64,000 nt of DNA from assembly GCA_029891345.1 (NCBI GenBank), contig CM057000.1, positions 130,603,663-130,667,662 of the forward strand, read 5' to 3'. Below are positions 57,501 through 61,430 of this stretch, in pieces; position 1 is the stretch's first letter, and each line of letters opens with the position of its first letter. Both the position numbers and the translations under genes were made by a program. This DNA comes from Dryococelus australis. Its lineage: Eukaryota > Arthropoda > Insecta > Phasmatodea > Phasmatidae. The notes under the pieces were generated by a model. That model ran no database searches. It was not told the origin of the DNA and saw nothing but the letters and a program-made list of their open reading frames with translations.

Positions 57501-60495
57501 TGCTGCATGTGATGAGTGTTTATGTTTATTCTTCAGCTGCCAACACACCGCCTCCGTCCCCACAACCTGCCCAGATGTATGGCACGCTGAAAGGCTTGGA
57601 ACAGAGCATGAACCCCCAGCTAATGAAGTATGCTCGCGAGACTGACATCTCCATCGCACTGGCGAGGAGGGACAACCGAAGACGCCTCTTCAGCATTTAT
57701 CCCCACATGCCTGTAGGTTTGATCACTGTATCTGCTGTAGCTTGGCAGCTAGTACAACTAGACACATTTTCAGAGTTGCTACAAGTCTGAAAAACCTTAG
57801 AAATGTGTAAAAGTCGGGAAAACTGGTGGCCAATCCTGGTTATTTAAACATGTTACATGCTTCATGGTAACAGCTAAAACATTTTCTTTAGTAGCCTAAT
57901 ATGTTTGTTTATATACTTCTGGGTACAAAACAGATTTGTGCTGTTGAAGTCTTGCAAGTAAAGAATTGTACTCCGTGTGCTGTAGTCTATTTTTGGGAAC
58001 AGTAAGAGTAAGTTCTACATGTTTAATTTCAATCACATTTTACTAAGAAGTGTTTTTTCTGTTAAATTTTTATAATGATTGCTCGAAGTTGTTGAAAATT
58101 TTCAATTTTTGTCTGAACAAAATGAAAAGTAAGGGAAAGTAAATGCTGAAATTCGGTAGCAGCCTGAATTTTGTACAGAAGTAGAGACCGCCCTTATGAG
58201 GAGAAATTGCAAGCTGCATCTCCAAGTAGGTGTATTGCTTTCCTACAATTGTCTATGGGAATGCCTCAACTTAAGCTGACCTACAAAAGTTCTAGTTTTC
58301 GTAACAAATTTTTTTTATCTGAGTACTGTGTTAGCTATAGCAATCTGTATTTACCAGTTTTTGTTAACTAGGCAATCTTTTTTAATGTTTATGTTGACAC
58401 ATGGGGATTTTATTTGGGTTTTGTGATGGCTGGTGATGTCTGATGGAGCGTGATTATATCTGCCATGTTCCGTAGTGTGCCTACTCCGGTTAGGAATTTT
58501 TGTCATCACTAGGTAGAAGCTAGAGATGGGTCGATGCCGATAACCGATTAAATGGCTGATACCACGACCATCGGTATCAGCGGCATCTGAACATTATTTC
58601 CTGATTATTTTTCACAGATTAGTAGCACTAATTTATTTAACACGATGTTAAGTAAACTGTCATGTTACAGCTCGTAAAGCATTAATTTACAGCATCCATC
58701 AATCTGATATTCTGTCCGAAACCTAAAATATATTCGGGACAATTGTTTTTCAATGATTTGTTTCTGTTGTTTATGTTTTACCGTATTTCCTGTTGGTACA
58801 TTCGCCAAAGAATGTGTGCATCATTGGTTTTTGGATACTACATGAATGCAAAACAACACAGATAATCAACAACTGGTGCTATCAATAGTATTGTTTACAT
58901 CCTGCAAGAGTTTGTTGTGTTCTATTTTCATATGTTTTTACTGCATTCATAAGTTGGCAACAATGAGAAAGCAATATGAATTCTTATTCTTCTTATCCAT
59001 TAACTGAACTCGTAGTTTGGCGACAATGAAAACAAATTGCACACTGTATTGCACTATTAGAAGATTGTTGGTGTTATTTGTTATTGTGAATGGGAAATAA
59101 AAGGCAGTGATAGTATTCTGATGGGCGTAGTTCTTATTGGAAACTGTATGTTGTGGTTTTGGTTAGAATTATAGAGGTTTTAATAAGACTCGGCAAGTAA
59201 TAGTTGGAAAAAATTGTTACGAATAAATCAATTGTCATTTTTACCAAGGGATTCAGTATGGCACGGCTGACAAAAGAAGGCATGTCGAAAATATTGGTAT
59301 AAATAAAAATAAAATTTCATTCAATTTCATGTGAACTGATTTCAATAATTTCAATAAGTTCTTTTTAATGACATTTTTAGTCTGTTGGTTTAAACAAACA
59401 TGCGTTTTGAGGTAATGTGATGTATTTCTCAGGTCTAGAATCCAAGTCCAGTGCAGATTGCCTGAAATTTTGAAGGCTGTCTTTAATTAACTCTGTTATG
59501 AATGCTGTATTGTCTGGTAACATTCTTTGTTTAACTGTTAACGCACTTATACGTCCAGTTAAATTGTCTGTCGTATCATTTATTATTAAAATTAGTGTTG
59601 TATTTCATTTCTATGCTGTAAACATATAGTAAACAGTGCTTAAAGTGTTCACAAAACTGAAGACTTAAATTTACGTAATAATAAAGTATTTCCAAATATT
59701 GGGAATTGGGAATTATAATTGTGCTCATCAAAACTGGTATTGGCATCGCTATAATCAGCGCATCAACAGGTGAGAATCAGTACCGTTGGTAACAGCAAAA
59801 TGTGGTATCGGCCCATCCCTAGTTTTTTATTGGCTGCACTTAAAGAATTAGCAGGTGAATTGTGTATTATAAATCCAGAAGACATAGTTCCATGTGCGAG
59901 AACCACAATTACTACATAATTCTTGATAATACTTTTTTTAATGTAAACCCAACTTTATATGTTGGTTTATCGGTGGCACTCATTTACAAGGCTACGTATG
60001 GTTACTTATTTAAAGAGGGGAGGGGTGCAGGTCCTATTTTATTTTCATGAACTGATACAGTAGTTATTATATTTTACACCACTTATGTCACTGCACAGAA
60101 GCAAATAAACAAGCACAGCCCGAAAACTCAACCATAAGAATTGAGAGAATAAACCGTCATGTTGTGTGCCTTTTTGCATTCAGCTATGCGTGGAAAATTA
60201 GATGTAGACATTTTTTGCAGGAAAACTCTTAAGGGTCAATAAATGAATGCATATTCATCTTATCTAGTTCTGTGTATATATTTCATAGATCATAGATCAA
60301 TGTGTATCTACCTACATACTAATGTATTACTTTTGTTTCCTTGTTAAGCATGTGAAGACACCGGGACTCAATGTTTGTGAGCAGAGTGCAGAGCCATATC
60401 GAGAGCAATTTGGTCAGCGTCTTTTGGTTCGTTGCGAGAGCATTAGGTTCCGATTGCAAGCTCCGATTGATGGAGTGAAGGAAGGCCTTTGTCAG
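3436..60495 (+). CDS. Ziz: Zizimin-type DOCK-D guanine-nucleotide exchange factor, 5' part (nine exons)
   Basis: Gene-level entry: a large cytoplasmic Rho-family (Cdc42/Rac) exchange factor of the DOCK-D group, the only DOCK group with a PH domain. Exons: 3436-3549, 12635-12751, 20545-20717, 26128-26197, 30009-30136, 30225-30327, 41418-41589, 57537-57712, 60349-60495. They join in phase to 400 codons with no stop. Residues 1-40 carry the RKFTRGLNKPG start typical of zizimins; about 40-135 match the conserved N-terminal DOCK-C/D region (VEPLDFE block and KECLKSY block); about 166-275 form a PH domain spread over three exons and closed by the expected tryptophan (W268); after it come the MNPQLMKYARET block and the EPYREQFGQR block seen in DOCK9/10/11. 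DHR1 and DHR2 are outside the window (the family is about 2,000 residues). Introns are 88 bp to 15.9 kb. I assign DOCK-D rather than DOCK-C because of the PH domain. Confidence 0.95.
4110..4140. repeat. Perfect short hairpin (14-bp arms, 3-nt loop)
   Basis: GTGTGAGCCACACT at 4110-4123 and its exact reverse complement at 4127-4140, separated by CAC. It lies in intron 1 and abuts a second perfect hairpin at 4141. No transcription-related context is visible. Confidence 0.9.
4141..4200. repeat. Perfect hairpin (20-bp arms, 20-nt loop), possible tiny foldback element
   Basis: The arm at 4141-4160 is the exact reverse complement of 4181-4200, both ending in the ATAAGC tip. The loop is C/T-rich. 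The symmetric tips suggest a miniature foldback transposon, but no clear target duplication is visible. Confidence 0.85.
4420..4660 (+). pseudogene. Internally deleted hAT transposase fragment
   Basis: Two separate parts of a hAT-type transposase are fused here. 4440-4520 resembles the N-terminal block found before a BED-like zinc finger (FRLEWLCDNELKDRIHEV). 4523-4651 encodes the C-terminal hAT dimerisation region (LPWSNEEVMRVFSQMNLAK, then LRNRME and CIRSGL), ending at a TGA at 4652. The catalytic middle is absent. The two parts are not in one continuous frame. It looks like a non-autonomous deletion derivative. Confidence 0.65.
4661..5450. other. Intron 1 DNA, nothing recognised
   Basis: AT-rich intron sequence. 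Short open stretches on both strands (for example 4718-4957 and 4934-5323) match no family I know and show no codon pattern, so I do not call them genes. Confidence 0.5.
6353..6396. repeat. Perfect hairpin (20-bp arms, 4-nt loop) inside copy A
   Basis: 6353-6372 is the exact reverse complement of 6377-6396 with the loop ATCA. The matching place in copy B (about 9348-9395) has the left arm but not the right, so the right arm arose in copy A, or was lost in copy B. Confidence 0.9.
6793..7220 (-). pseudogene. Merlin (IS1595/ISXO2-like) transposase remnant
   Basis: Remnant of the DDE transposase of a Merlin DNA transposon, which cuts and pastes the element. On the - strand from 7220 the first part carries VEIDEAKFGK, the family's first catalytic block (D codon at 7152-7154), then a GSIERHT block. 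After a frame change near 7070 the second part (7081-6833) has VPVENRT, then IKEFIEPGTTIISG where the family has the second catalytic aspartate: here it is glycine, and the tryptophan that follows is serine. The NFVDPVTGANT block and the third acidic residue (E, in RIERC) are present. The DNA-binding N-terminus is missing. The frameshift and lost aspartate mean it is inactive. The family assignment rests on these ordered motifs and I am fairly sure of it. Confidence 0.85.
8361..9104. other. Intron 1 spacer between the two Merlin-related copies
   Basis: AT-rich DNA without a recognisable gene. 8940-9105 contains several alternating copies of a TTGCA(C/T)GA-like word in both orientations, of unknown meaning. 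Confidence 0.45.
9105..10735. mobile_element. Non-autonomous Merlin-related element, copy B
   Basis: A diverged relative of copy A without transposase. Its left arm (about 9115-9330) is repeated in inverse orientation at about 9590-9810, giving arms of roughly 200 bp with a spacer of about 260 bp. A further inverted pair of the GTGGGGAGG-type motif lies at 9782 and 9880-9903, and another copy of the motif at 10636-10655. Its right block ends at about 10735, as in copy A. The long internal inverted repeats suggest a foldback-like derivative. Confidence 0.65.
10736..12634. other. Intron 1, right part, no gene
   Basis: AT-rich intron DNA with a short TA repeat at about 11409-11423. An imperfect inverted repeat (12264-12290 against 12346-12381, sharing CTTTCAGC and AAAGTTACC blocks) may mark a small decayed MITE. 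Nothing else is recognised. Confidence 0.45.
12635..12751 (+). CDS. Ziz: DOCK-D exon 2 (codons 39-77)
   Basis: The acceptor is a T-rich tract ending in TTTTCAG; the donor is GTAAGT. It encodes 39 codons in phase 0 with the conserved KPLLVEPLDFETF block and an LLYPSDDVS end, both characteristic of the N-terminal domain shared by DOCK-C and DOCK-D proteins (DUF3398-type). Confidence 0.95.
13120..13960 (-). pseudogene. LTR retrotransposon leader and gag start, remnant
   Basis: On the - strand, three sequences resembling the junction of an LTR end with a primer-binding site follow each other (about 13955, 13803 and 13734). Each has (T)CACA-GATTGGC followed within about 20 bases by an AACGTGGGGC-like end, close to the site complementary to the 3' end of tRNA-Lys. 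Downstream on the same strand an ATG at 13519-13517 opens a short acidic, serine-rich gag-like start, stopped at 13426. A 69-codon stretch at 13331-13122 with a coiled-coil-like pattern follows. The rest of the element is missing. This is an inactive fragment antisense to the host gene; the family is not certain. Confidence 0.5.
13961..15987. other. Intron 2 DNA, possibly LTR-derived
   Basis: No coding signal. The piece lies between primer-site-like sequences pointing in opposite directions (13955 on the - strand and 15988 on the + strand), so part of it may be decayed LTR, but I cannot find two matching repeats. Confidence 0.35.
15988..16007 (+). other. Primer-binding-site-like sequence
   Basis: TGGCATCCCAACGTGGTCGC resembles the tRNA-Lys primer site of LTR retroelements, with one extra base and a few substitutions. 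Neighbouring gag coding is on the opposite strand, so it is not the start of that element. Confidence 0.35.
16159..18724 (-). pseudogene. Ty3/Gypsy gag remnant with N-terminal PHD-like finger
   Basis: Remnant gag gene of an LTR retrotransposon, antisense to the host gene. The first 141-codon stretch (18724-18299) has a zinc finger with exact PHD core spacing: C33-x4-C38-x9-C48-x2-C51-x4-H56-x2-C59-x16-C76-x2-C79. It then carries a gag block, LPEFSGRPHEDPVTFLNE, found at the start of Gypsy capsid regions. After a frame change the reading continues with a capsid-like piece, a coiled-coil-like stretch (18036-17950, NELLKRVRELE) and long polar, proline-, serine- and glutamine-rich pieces to about 16160. 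The whole stretch is more GC-rich than the flanking intron, as expected for former coding DNA. No protease or RT follows on the left, so the element is truncated. The same finger recurs in the Gypsy element at 54 kb. Confidence 0.7.
18725..19895. other. Intron 2 DNA, no gene
   Basis: AT-rich, with a TTA microsatellite at about 19296-19321. Nothing recognisable is seen; the LTR that should lie upstream of the gag at 18724 cannot be identified. Confidence 0.45.
19896..20185 (+). mobile_element. tRNA-derived SINE, copy 1
   Basis: The tRNA-like head has an A-box-like GGCTCAGTTGG at about 19907 and a B-box-like GTATCAATCCC at 19951-19961. The body ends with the family block CTGGTGCTGCTCCATACTCAC and CTCATCACATTGGCTCTCGAG (about 20084-20138), shared with the copies at 31942 and 34114. 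It is the most diverged of the three, with no clear target duplication. Confidence 0.65.
20545..20717 (+). CDS. Ziz: DOCK-D exon 3 (codons 78 to 135, split)
   Basis: The acceptor follows a T-rich tract ending CCCACAG; the donor is GTATGT. It encodes the FRTTTHSVP, KECLKSY and NWNVVHYKYSAYSG blocks that continue the N-terminal DOCK-C/D domain. The exon leaves two bases of a lysine codon, completed by the first base of the next exon. Confidence 0.95.
20718..21600. other. Intron 3, left part, no gene
   Basis: AT-rich intron with short G tracts (20836-20842 and about 21131-21142). No element is recognised. Confidence 0.45.
21601..21878. repeat. Minisatellite, about 25-bp unit
   Basis: About ten imperfect tandem copies of a unit close to TAGTCTTGTATTCAGGTAA followed by ATATGG. 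The copies differ by substitutions and small indels (a T-rich interruption near 21785). It lies in intron 3. Confidence 0.85.
21975..22885 (+). pseudogene. Non-LTR retrotransposon (I/Jockey type), RT C-terminus and RNase H
   Basis: 3' part of a LINE that carried an RNase H domain. 21979-22299 encodes the region after the RT palm, with a DYGSFVYSS block and a VHHAGIRISNG block typical of I/Jockey-group elements. 22348-22764 encodes RNase H: ADG (first D), TAELSGIFKAL (E), CSDSMSALTTI (second D). The last catalytic block, GNETADIVARG, lies in another frame at about 22813-22845, after WVPRHSDS. All four acidic positions can be traced across frames. Frameshifts make it inactive. Elements of this group mostly carry RNase H in the I, R1 and LOA lineages; the exact one is not certain. 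Confidence 0.8.
23088..23560 (+). pseudogene. Tc1-like transposase fragment (C-terminal half)
   Basis: Encodes the central and C-terminal parts of a Tc1/mariner DDE transposase. Blocks seen: VIVWDAISYDSRTP (about 23161-23202), FQQDN with the second catalytic D (about 23302), then LPWPARSPDF and ILENVCGQIG with the final E. The D to E distance is 23 residues instead of the family's 34, so about 11 codons are lost. A C-terminal LWKDI follows. The N-terminal DNA-binding part and both terminal repeats are absent. Confidence 0.8.
23561..25423. other. Intron 3, right part, no gene
   Basis: AT-rich DNA. Open stretches at 24908-25177 and 25290-25493 have no family match and look like chance. No element end is visible before 25424. 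Confidence 0.45.
25424..25758. mobile_element. Tigger/pogo-type MITE
   Basis: A 335-bp element flanked by TA on both sides (25422-25423 and 25759-25760). The left end reads CAATAGAATCTCAATGATCC; the right end in reverse complement reads CAGTAGATCTCACTATTTC. These resemble the ends of the Tigger element at 43742. It has no coding capacity. Confidence 0.7.
25773..25910. repeat. CA/CATA microsatellite
   Basis: An imperfect array of CACA and CATA words, about 140 bp, directly right of the MITE at 25424. It produces a long spurious open stretch on the + strand. Confidence 0.85.
26128..26197 (+). CDS. Ziz: DOCK-D exon 4 (acidic linker before PH)
   Basis: A short 70-bp exon with acceptor TTCCAG and donor GTATGT. 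It completes the split lysine and encodes an acidic stretch (DELKDEIYEIDTDADQIDE) corresponding to the acidic linker that precedes the PH domain in DOCK9/10/11. It ends in phase 0. Confidence 0.9.
26198..28000. other. Intron 4, left part, no gene
   Basis: Contains a GC-richer patch at 26570-27010 with a 107-codon open stretch and G/C tracts. It resembles no family I know and may be an old repeat. The rest is AT-rich. Confidence 0.4.
28001..28434. mobile_element. MITE, copy 2 (same ends as 2826-3059)
   Basis: A 434-bp element flanked by TA (27999-28000 and 28435-28436). The left end reads AAGGCTGGTCACGATAAAGG and the right end in reverse complement TAGGCTGTTCACAGTAAAGT; both continue into GAGCACTT. 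The terminal 30 bp match copy 1, but the interior does not obviously match and is 200 bp longer. Confidence 0.75.
28435..30008. other. Intron 4, right part, no gene
   Basis: AT-rich. 28770-28925 has faint similarity to the 25424 MITE (CACGGATCCAGGGAAAAGAG against CACGGTTTCCAGGAAAAGAA) and may be a decayed relative. Nothing else is recognised. Confidence 0.4.
30009..30136 (+). CDS. Ziz: DOCK-D exon 5 (PH domain, first strands)
   Basis: The acceptor is TTTGCAG; the donor is GTGTGG. It encodes the start of the PH domain: GITKQGYLMKG is the first beta strand with the glycine-x-leucine pattern, and SYKRRFCKL is the second strand with the basic cluster that usually contacts phosphoinositides. The last arginine codon is split after two bases. 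Confidence 0.93.
30225..30327 (+). CDS. Ziz: DOCK-D exon 6 (PH domain, middle)
   Basis: Separated from exon 5 by only 88 bp, the one short intron in the visible gene. The acceptor is TTTTGCAG; the donor is GTGAGT. It completes the split arginine and encodes the third and fourth PH strands (DGTYILELHKDEK and the ATIVMDFCTEVVR block). It ends in phase 0. Confidence 0.93.
30328..31374. other. Intron 6, left end, no gene
   Basis: An open stretch at 30738-30989 has no recognisable domain, start context or splice signals. Otherwise AT-rich intron with a C-rich patch near 30700-30770. Confidence 0.4.
31375..31830. repeat. Tandem repeat, about 180-bp unit, 2.5 copies
   Basis: Block TAAAATAATACC...TAGAAA..TACGTA at about 31425 recurs at about 31607 and, more weakly, at 31785 (spacing 182 and about 177). 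The copies also share GTAATTTT.AGCAA and a GGAAAA.CA block. Identity is moderate, so the array is old. Confidence 0.7.
31942..32197 (+). mobile_element. tRNA-derived SINE, copy 2, with intact target duplication
   Basis: A 256-bp SINE. The tRNA-like head has an A box in GTCGAAGTGGTTAGACTGC and a B box GGTTCAATCCC (31997-32007). The body has a TCCCATTTCCCCCACC block and a CGCTCCATTCTCACC block. It is flanked by a perfect 10-bp target duplication, AAGCACTGTA (31932-31941 and 32198-32207), showing LINE-dependent insertion and giving exact ends. Orientation matches the host gene. Confidence 0.9.
32208..33119. other. Intron 6 DNA with poly-T tract
   Basis: A T-tract of about 24 at 32710-32733 lies within a 166-codon open stretch (32618-33118). 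The stretch reaches the start of the Tc1 remnant and its last third may be former transposase DNA-binding domain, but I cannot confirm motifs. Confidence 0.4.
33110..34075 (+). pseudogene. Tc1-like transposase remnant with 3' terminal region
   Basis: A heavily broken Tc1/mariner transposase. Recognisable pieces in order: a GRP hinge (33112), a helix-turn-helix-like DHHVLRKVVRERY piece (33143-33180), MVxGCFS (about 33510-33533), FQHDKCS with the second D changed in context (about 33650), PNLKPIKHSWNELERQL where the catalytic E of the PIE block is lysine (33750-33797), and EELSAILPETFRHMVDSL (about 33856-33908). A typical Tc1 end, CTGGATACTTTTGTTCAGCTA, lies at about 34046-34067. Several stops and frameshifts. 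Confidence 0.75.
34114..34372 (+). mobile_element. tRNA-derived SINE, copy 3
   Basis: Same family as copy 2: a tRNA-like head with GCTGTGGTCAGACTACTAAC, B box GGTTCGATTCT (34166-34176), and a body with GGGAATC, TTTTCTCTGGGAGCTCCCAT and GGTGTTGCTCCATACT. It ends in an A-rich tail near 34370. No clear target duplication. Confidence 0.85.
34620..35100 (+). pseudogene. Tc1-like element fragment (second lineage)
   Basis: The left side has a Tc1-like end (CTACAGTGGTCTCAAAAAAT at 34622). 34842-34962 encodes the central transposase block: PTVKHGDVI in one frame, then CMSAQWFGSIQFIGGTMDMF in the next. The second D and the final E blocks are absent, so this is an internally deleted copy. The right end is not certain. 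Confidence 0.6.
35551..36770. mobile_element. hAT-like non-autonomous element(s)
   Basis: The left tip TAGGGGTGTGCAGGAATGG (35551) and the right tip, which in reverse complement reads TAGGGATGTGCTGGATCC (ending at 36770), resemble hAT ends. Both are followed by TTTTCGGG-type words. A third tip, TAGGAATGTGC, at 36639 could pair with the right tip as a MITE of about 130 bp. No 8-bp target duplication is visible, so the pairing is uncertain. Confidence 0.5.
36771..37680. other. Intron 6 DNA, no gene
   Basis: A 150-codon open stretch (37075-37527) has no recognisable domain and ends in a hydrophobic run. Nothing supports it as a gene. Confidence 0.4.
37680..38110 (+). pseudogene. Tc1-like transposase C-terminus (third lineage)
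   Basis: Encodes the last third of a Tc1/mariner transposase in one open frame from about 37831: NDLKHTGG with the second catalytic D, KEWLILYF, PPQSPELNPNGDLW, FLKLRVR. The distance from D matches the family's D34E spacing, but the glutamate is glycine. Farther on, a CQAVIKGYST-like end can be traced at about 38085-38110 in a shifted frame. Terminal repeats were not found. Confidence 0.8.
38111..41417. other. Intron 6, right part, no gene
   Basis: Over 3 kb of AT-rich intron. It has a palindromic TA/GT microsatellite at 39841-39905 and a purine-rich tract at 38940-39060. No exon, RNA gene or transposon motif is recognised. Confidence 0.45.
41418..41589 (+). CDS. Ziz: DOCK-D exon 7 (PH domain end and helix)
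   Basis: The acceptor is TGTGTAG; the donor is GTAGGT. It encodes the last PH strands (RGRFCFELRM and KSYSLAAES) and the C-terminal helix with the diagnostic PH tryptophan in ELQDWLSKLN (W268), then a charged glutamine/arginine linker. The exon leaves one base (G) of an alanine codon. Confidence 0.95.
41590..43741. other. Intron 7, left part, no gene
   Basis: AT-rich DNA without a recognisable element. A GTTGC tandem (about 42758-42770) is the only small repeat noted. Confidence 0.45.
43742..45741 (+). mobile_element. Tigger/pogo (jerky-like) DNA transposon, end to end
   Basis: An element of 2,000 bp with both ends preserved. The left end reads CAGTAGAGTCTCTGTAATTT and the right end in reverse complement CAGTAGTGTCTCAATAATTT; TA flanks both sides (43740-43741 and 45742-45743). 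Between them is a complete but broken transposase. It lies in the same orientation as the host gene. Confidence 0.9.
44060..45530 (+). pseudogene. Tigger/jerky-like transposase (CENP-B HTH plus DDE), broken
   Basis: The pieces in order match the pogo/Tigger family related to JRK and CENP-B. LKALKTLDKGETLKKL is the first helix-turn-helix (about 44085-44135). A CENP-B-type second domain follows (44300-44460). Then YKCDKTGLNF where the family has the first catalytic D in CDETG; here the block is frame-broken (44545-44575). APGHKESKKRVTVF comes at about 44610-44655. The LPPKEILIW stretch is the region leading to the second D. A C-terminal part (44985-45250) has CRLLQMLLQDEGT, DFLKKTRMKDIIYLL and EIKADTLKRV, then the acidic tail typical of these proteins. 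Stops and frameshifts at several points show it is dead. Confidence 0.85.
45742..46465. other. Intron 7 spacer between Tigger and Gypsy elements
   Basis: AT-rich, then GC-richer from about 46240. The latter could be an undetected part of the Gypsy 3' LTR, but it does not align to the 5' LTR by eye. Confidence 0.4.
46466..46741 (-). repeat. 3' LTR fragment of Gypsy element
   Basis: Matches 56140-56406 with moderate identity over about 270 bp (shared blocks CTAGTAG, CATCCCTCAG, AGTACAATTT, GCGTGCGTTTTTTACC and GCCAATCAAACTC). It sits at the correct side and orientation to be the 3' LTR of the antisense element, truncated on its far side. The divergence implies an old insertion, or a related second element. 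Confidence 0.65.
46742..48846. other. 3' internal region of the Gypsy element, non-coding
   Basis: Between the 3' LTR fragment and the repeat-rich tail ORF. It contains G/C homopolymer tracts (about 47674-47683 and 47833-47846) and T-rich stretches. No env-like gene can be recognised. Confidence 0.4.
48847..49908 (-). pseudogene. Gypsy element tail ORF with 57-residue tandem repeats
   Basis: Downstream of integrase on the - strand is a proline-, threonine- and alanine-rich coding stretch. One open part is 49908-49435 (157 codons). A unit of about 170 bp recurs at 49502, 49331 and 49163 (spacing 171 and 168, near-multiples of three). Two copies encode QAPPAKGVADP followed by PLPL, then A-x-E-F/V-P-T/S-SP. 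No transmembrane segment or envelope motif is visible, so it may be an extended C-terminal tail or a third ORF. Function unknown. Confidence 0.55.
49909..51520 (-). pseudogene. Ty3/Gypsy integrase region
   Basis: The integrase part of the pol polyprotein, which joins element cDNA to the genome. The C-terminal GPY motif is clear: in the stretch 50566-50318, EAVLLRSHPLS is followed by LAEKWEGPYKIIG. Upstream (51300-51120) an HHDHPEAGH-like zinc-binding start can be traced, and 51520-51308 is the linker after RNase H. The catalytic DDE core lies in frame-broken DNA at 51120-50600, and I cannot point to all three acidic residues. Inactive. Confidence 0.7.
51674..52620 (-). pseudogene. Ty3/Gypsy reverse transcriptase and RNase H, broken
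   Basis: On the - strand, starting near 52610, comes the RT entry block (VEEMKQQWIIEPSDSP), then VVSVPKNNGQLRFC, then IFSTLDVRSGYWQI with the first catalytic D (about 52370-52320). The segment that should hold the palm YxDD motif is missing, and reading resumes with an LSKSHFGK block near 52210. The connection domain follows (QLRYLLCLCNWL, FVPDIASLMAPL), then RNase H (ILQTDTCQNGLGAV, NEQECLAIIWVVRKYRYYLEG) to about 51700. Order and motifs are those of Ty3/Gypsy. The missing catalytic segment and frameshifts make it inactive. Confidence 0.85.
52900..53150 (-). pseudogene. Retroelement aspartic protease remnant
   Basis: Between gag and RT on the - strand. The active-site block, usually LLDSGATGNF, reads LLESAATGNF here (53121-53091), so the catalytic aspartate is glutamate and the glycine is alanine. 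The second block, VILGHPWL, is near 52905. The retropepsin would have processed the polyprotein. Confidence 0.7.
53297..54110 (-). pseudogene. Gypsy gag: capsid block and zinc knuckle
   Basis: Main gag part. 54103-53888 has IPEFAELPHEDPLVF and the EFRDSEIPP block, equivalent to the capsid start in the gag at 18.3 kb. 53692-53297 and an overlapping frame end in a zinc knuckle, CWYCPENHFYKDC (CX2CX3HX4C), at about 53390-53352. A perfect 32-bp palindrome (53395-53462) sits just before the knuckle and alters the reading. Gag would form the particle and bind RNA. Confidence 0.75.
53395..53462. repeat. Perfect palindrome (32-bp arms, 4-nt loop)
   Basis: 53395-53426 is the exact reverse complement of 53431-53462 with the spacer GTCT. 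It lies inside decayed gag coding sequence. Perfect arms in old decayed DNA suggest a recent local event, or an assembly artefact. Confidence 0.95.
54050..54448 (-). pseudogene. Gypsy gag N-terminus with two PHD-like fingers
   Basis: The first finger, in the 78-codon stretch 54448-54212, is C24-x4-C29-x8-C38-x2-C41-x4-Q46-x2-C49-x16-C66-x2-C69. The spacing is the same as the PHD finger in the gag at 18.3 kb, with the zinc histidine replaced by glutamine and a conserved W three residues after C49. A second, more decayed finger follows in another frame (about 54195-54070): it keeps the WPEER block, the H and the final YHCEVC, but two cysteines are substituted. PHD fingers in host proteins usually read histone H3 tails; a role in choosing insertion sites is only a guess. 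Confidence 0.65.
54813..55340 (-). pseudogene. Open reading frame upstream of the Gypsy gag
   Basis: A 175-codon open stretch starting 16 bases after the primer-binding site. An internal methionine (MAVTISKYQQEL) is a plausible gag start. It contains PRERAQVIRHLQKP and a proline/serine/threonine/glutamine-rich end. No known domain is recognised. It precedes the PHD-like fingers and may be the true gag N-terminus, separated by a frameshift at about 54813-54450. Confidence 0.5.
55356..55373 (-). other. Primer-binding site of the Gypsy element
   Basis: On the - strand TGGTGCCGGACACTAAGC starts two bases after the LTR end (CA at 55377-55376). The leading TGG and its position are as expected for a tRNA primer site. 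I cannot name the tRNA. Confidence 0.65.
55376..56406 (-). repeat. 5' LTR of the antisense Gypsy element
   Basis: About 1,031 bp. On the - strand it begins TGTTTAAATT (56406) and ends in CA at 55376, next to the primer site. Its first 270 bp match 46466-46741. It should hold the promoter of the element, pointing against the host gene. Confidence 0.65.
57537..57712 (+). CDS. Ziz: DOCK-D exon 8 (post-PH linker)
   Basis: The acceptor is TTCTTCAG; the donor is GTAGGT. It completes the split alanine, then encodes a proline-rich linker and the block LEQSMNPQLMKYARET, which matches the conserved sequence after the PH domain of DOCK9/10/11. It ends in phase 0 after HMP. It follows a 15.9-kb intron that contains a whole Gypsy element. 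Confidence 0.95.
57713..58520. other. Intron 8, left part, no gene
   Basis: AT-rich intron DNA with no recognised element. The short open stretch at 58171-58371 is not supported. Confidence 0.45.
58521..59820. mobile_element. hAT-like non-autonomous element, about 1.3 kb
   Basis: The left tip TAGAGATGGGTCGATGCCGA and the right tip, reverse complement AGGGATGGGCCGATACCACA, form an imperfect inverted repeat with the GATGGGCCGATACC ends common in animal hAT elements. The interior is AT-rich with no transposase. I find no matching 8-bp target duplication. Confidence 0.6.
60349..60495 (+). CDS. Ziz: DOCK-D exon 9 (codons 352-400)
   Basis: The acceptor is TTGTTAAG after a T-rich tract; the donor is GTAAAC. 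It encodes 49 codons in phase 0, including the conserved EPYREQFGQRLLVRC and IRFRLQAP blocks that lead toward the DHR1 region. This is the last exon I can place; the gene continues beyond 64000. Confidence 0.93.
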
Positions 60496-61290
60496 GTAAA
60501 CATGCAGCTTGTTTTGTGTACAGATGATTGGAAGCTGCAATCATTAGTACATTATGCAGTTGTATTTGATGAAACTTTTCTCTGTTTGAATTTCATTCAT
60601 TCCTGTGAATAAAGCGAAGATACATTTTTTAACTTTGTACTATTTGATGCACCAGTTTTTAGTAAAAATGTTTCGATTATTTCATTTTATTAATTTAATA
60701 AATATTGTAGTTTTTTTTTCCTCACATTCTGTGCCATTTTATAAAAAATTTGTATTATTATTGCATTGTCTGATAACATTTGTATATCCAGTGTATTAAA
60801 TTCAGATTTTTGGTTTTATGTGTGATGTATAAATTTACAACTTAAAATGTTGAAGTTTGAACATGTATTGATGCGTTCCATAGCTGTTTGTGTTTAGGTC
60901 AGTGGTAGCTGGGAAGCAGGCATTGTCATCTTGAAGGGGTCTTTGTTGGGAGTGAGAATTCATGCTTTGGGTAACTTAATGATACCTCCTGGGACCAGGA
61001 AGGAGCACTGTTAAGGGTAGGAACCTTGGCGGGTGTGTAGCTACATTCAGTGGGTTTTGGTTATTGAGGTTACAGACATCTCACCACCTTCCCTACAGAA
61101 GAGGGCCAGTCATTTTTGGGTAGGGTAGAGCGTAGCGGTGAGACTGCATGTGGAATGTGTCGCAGCTGGTCGACCCGATGGTCATTCCCTTCTGGCGTTC
61201 TGCAGCTTCCCTCTTTCAGGTGTAAACCCTGCTGGTGAAGTGCTCTCTTTCCACCAGCCTTCCAACCATAGCAAACGCTTGTTTGGCTGC
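60496..61290. other. Start of intron 9, no gene
   Basis: Begins with the exon 9 donor GTAAAC. AT-rich to about 60900, then a GC-richer stretch that leads into the 98-bp repeat. No domain recognised. Confidence 0.45.
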
Positions 61291-61430
61291 AGCCTCCCCC
61301 GAGTACCTTGGCTGGGCGGGATGTCACCAGCTGCTCCGAGTCCCCTTGAAAGGTTCGTGTTCCACTTCCATAAGGAATGCCTATTATTGGCCTCCTGCGA
61401 GTACATTGGCTAGGTGGGATGTCGCCAGCA
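61291..61430. repeat. Tandem duplication, 98-bp spacing
   Basis: A block starting CCTCC, then CGAGTAC, TTGGCT and GGGATGTC, at 61291 recurs at 61389. It lies in a GC-rich patch (60900-61760) unlike the surrounding intron, possibly part of an unidentified retroelement. Confidence 0.6.
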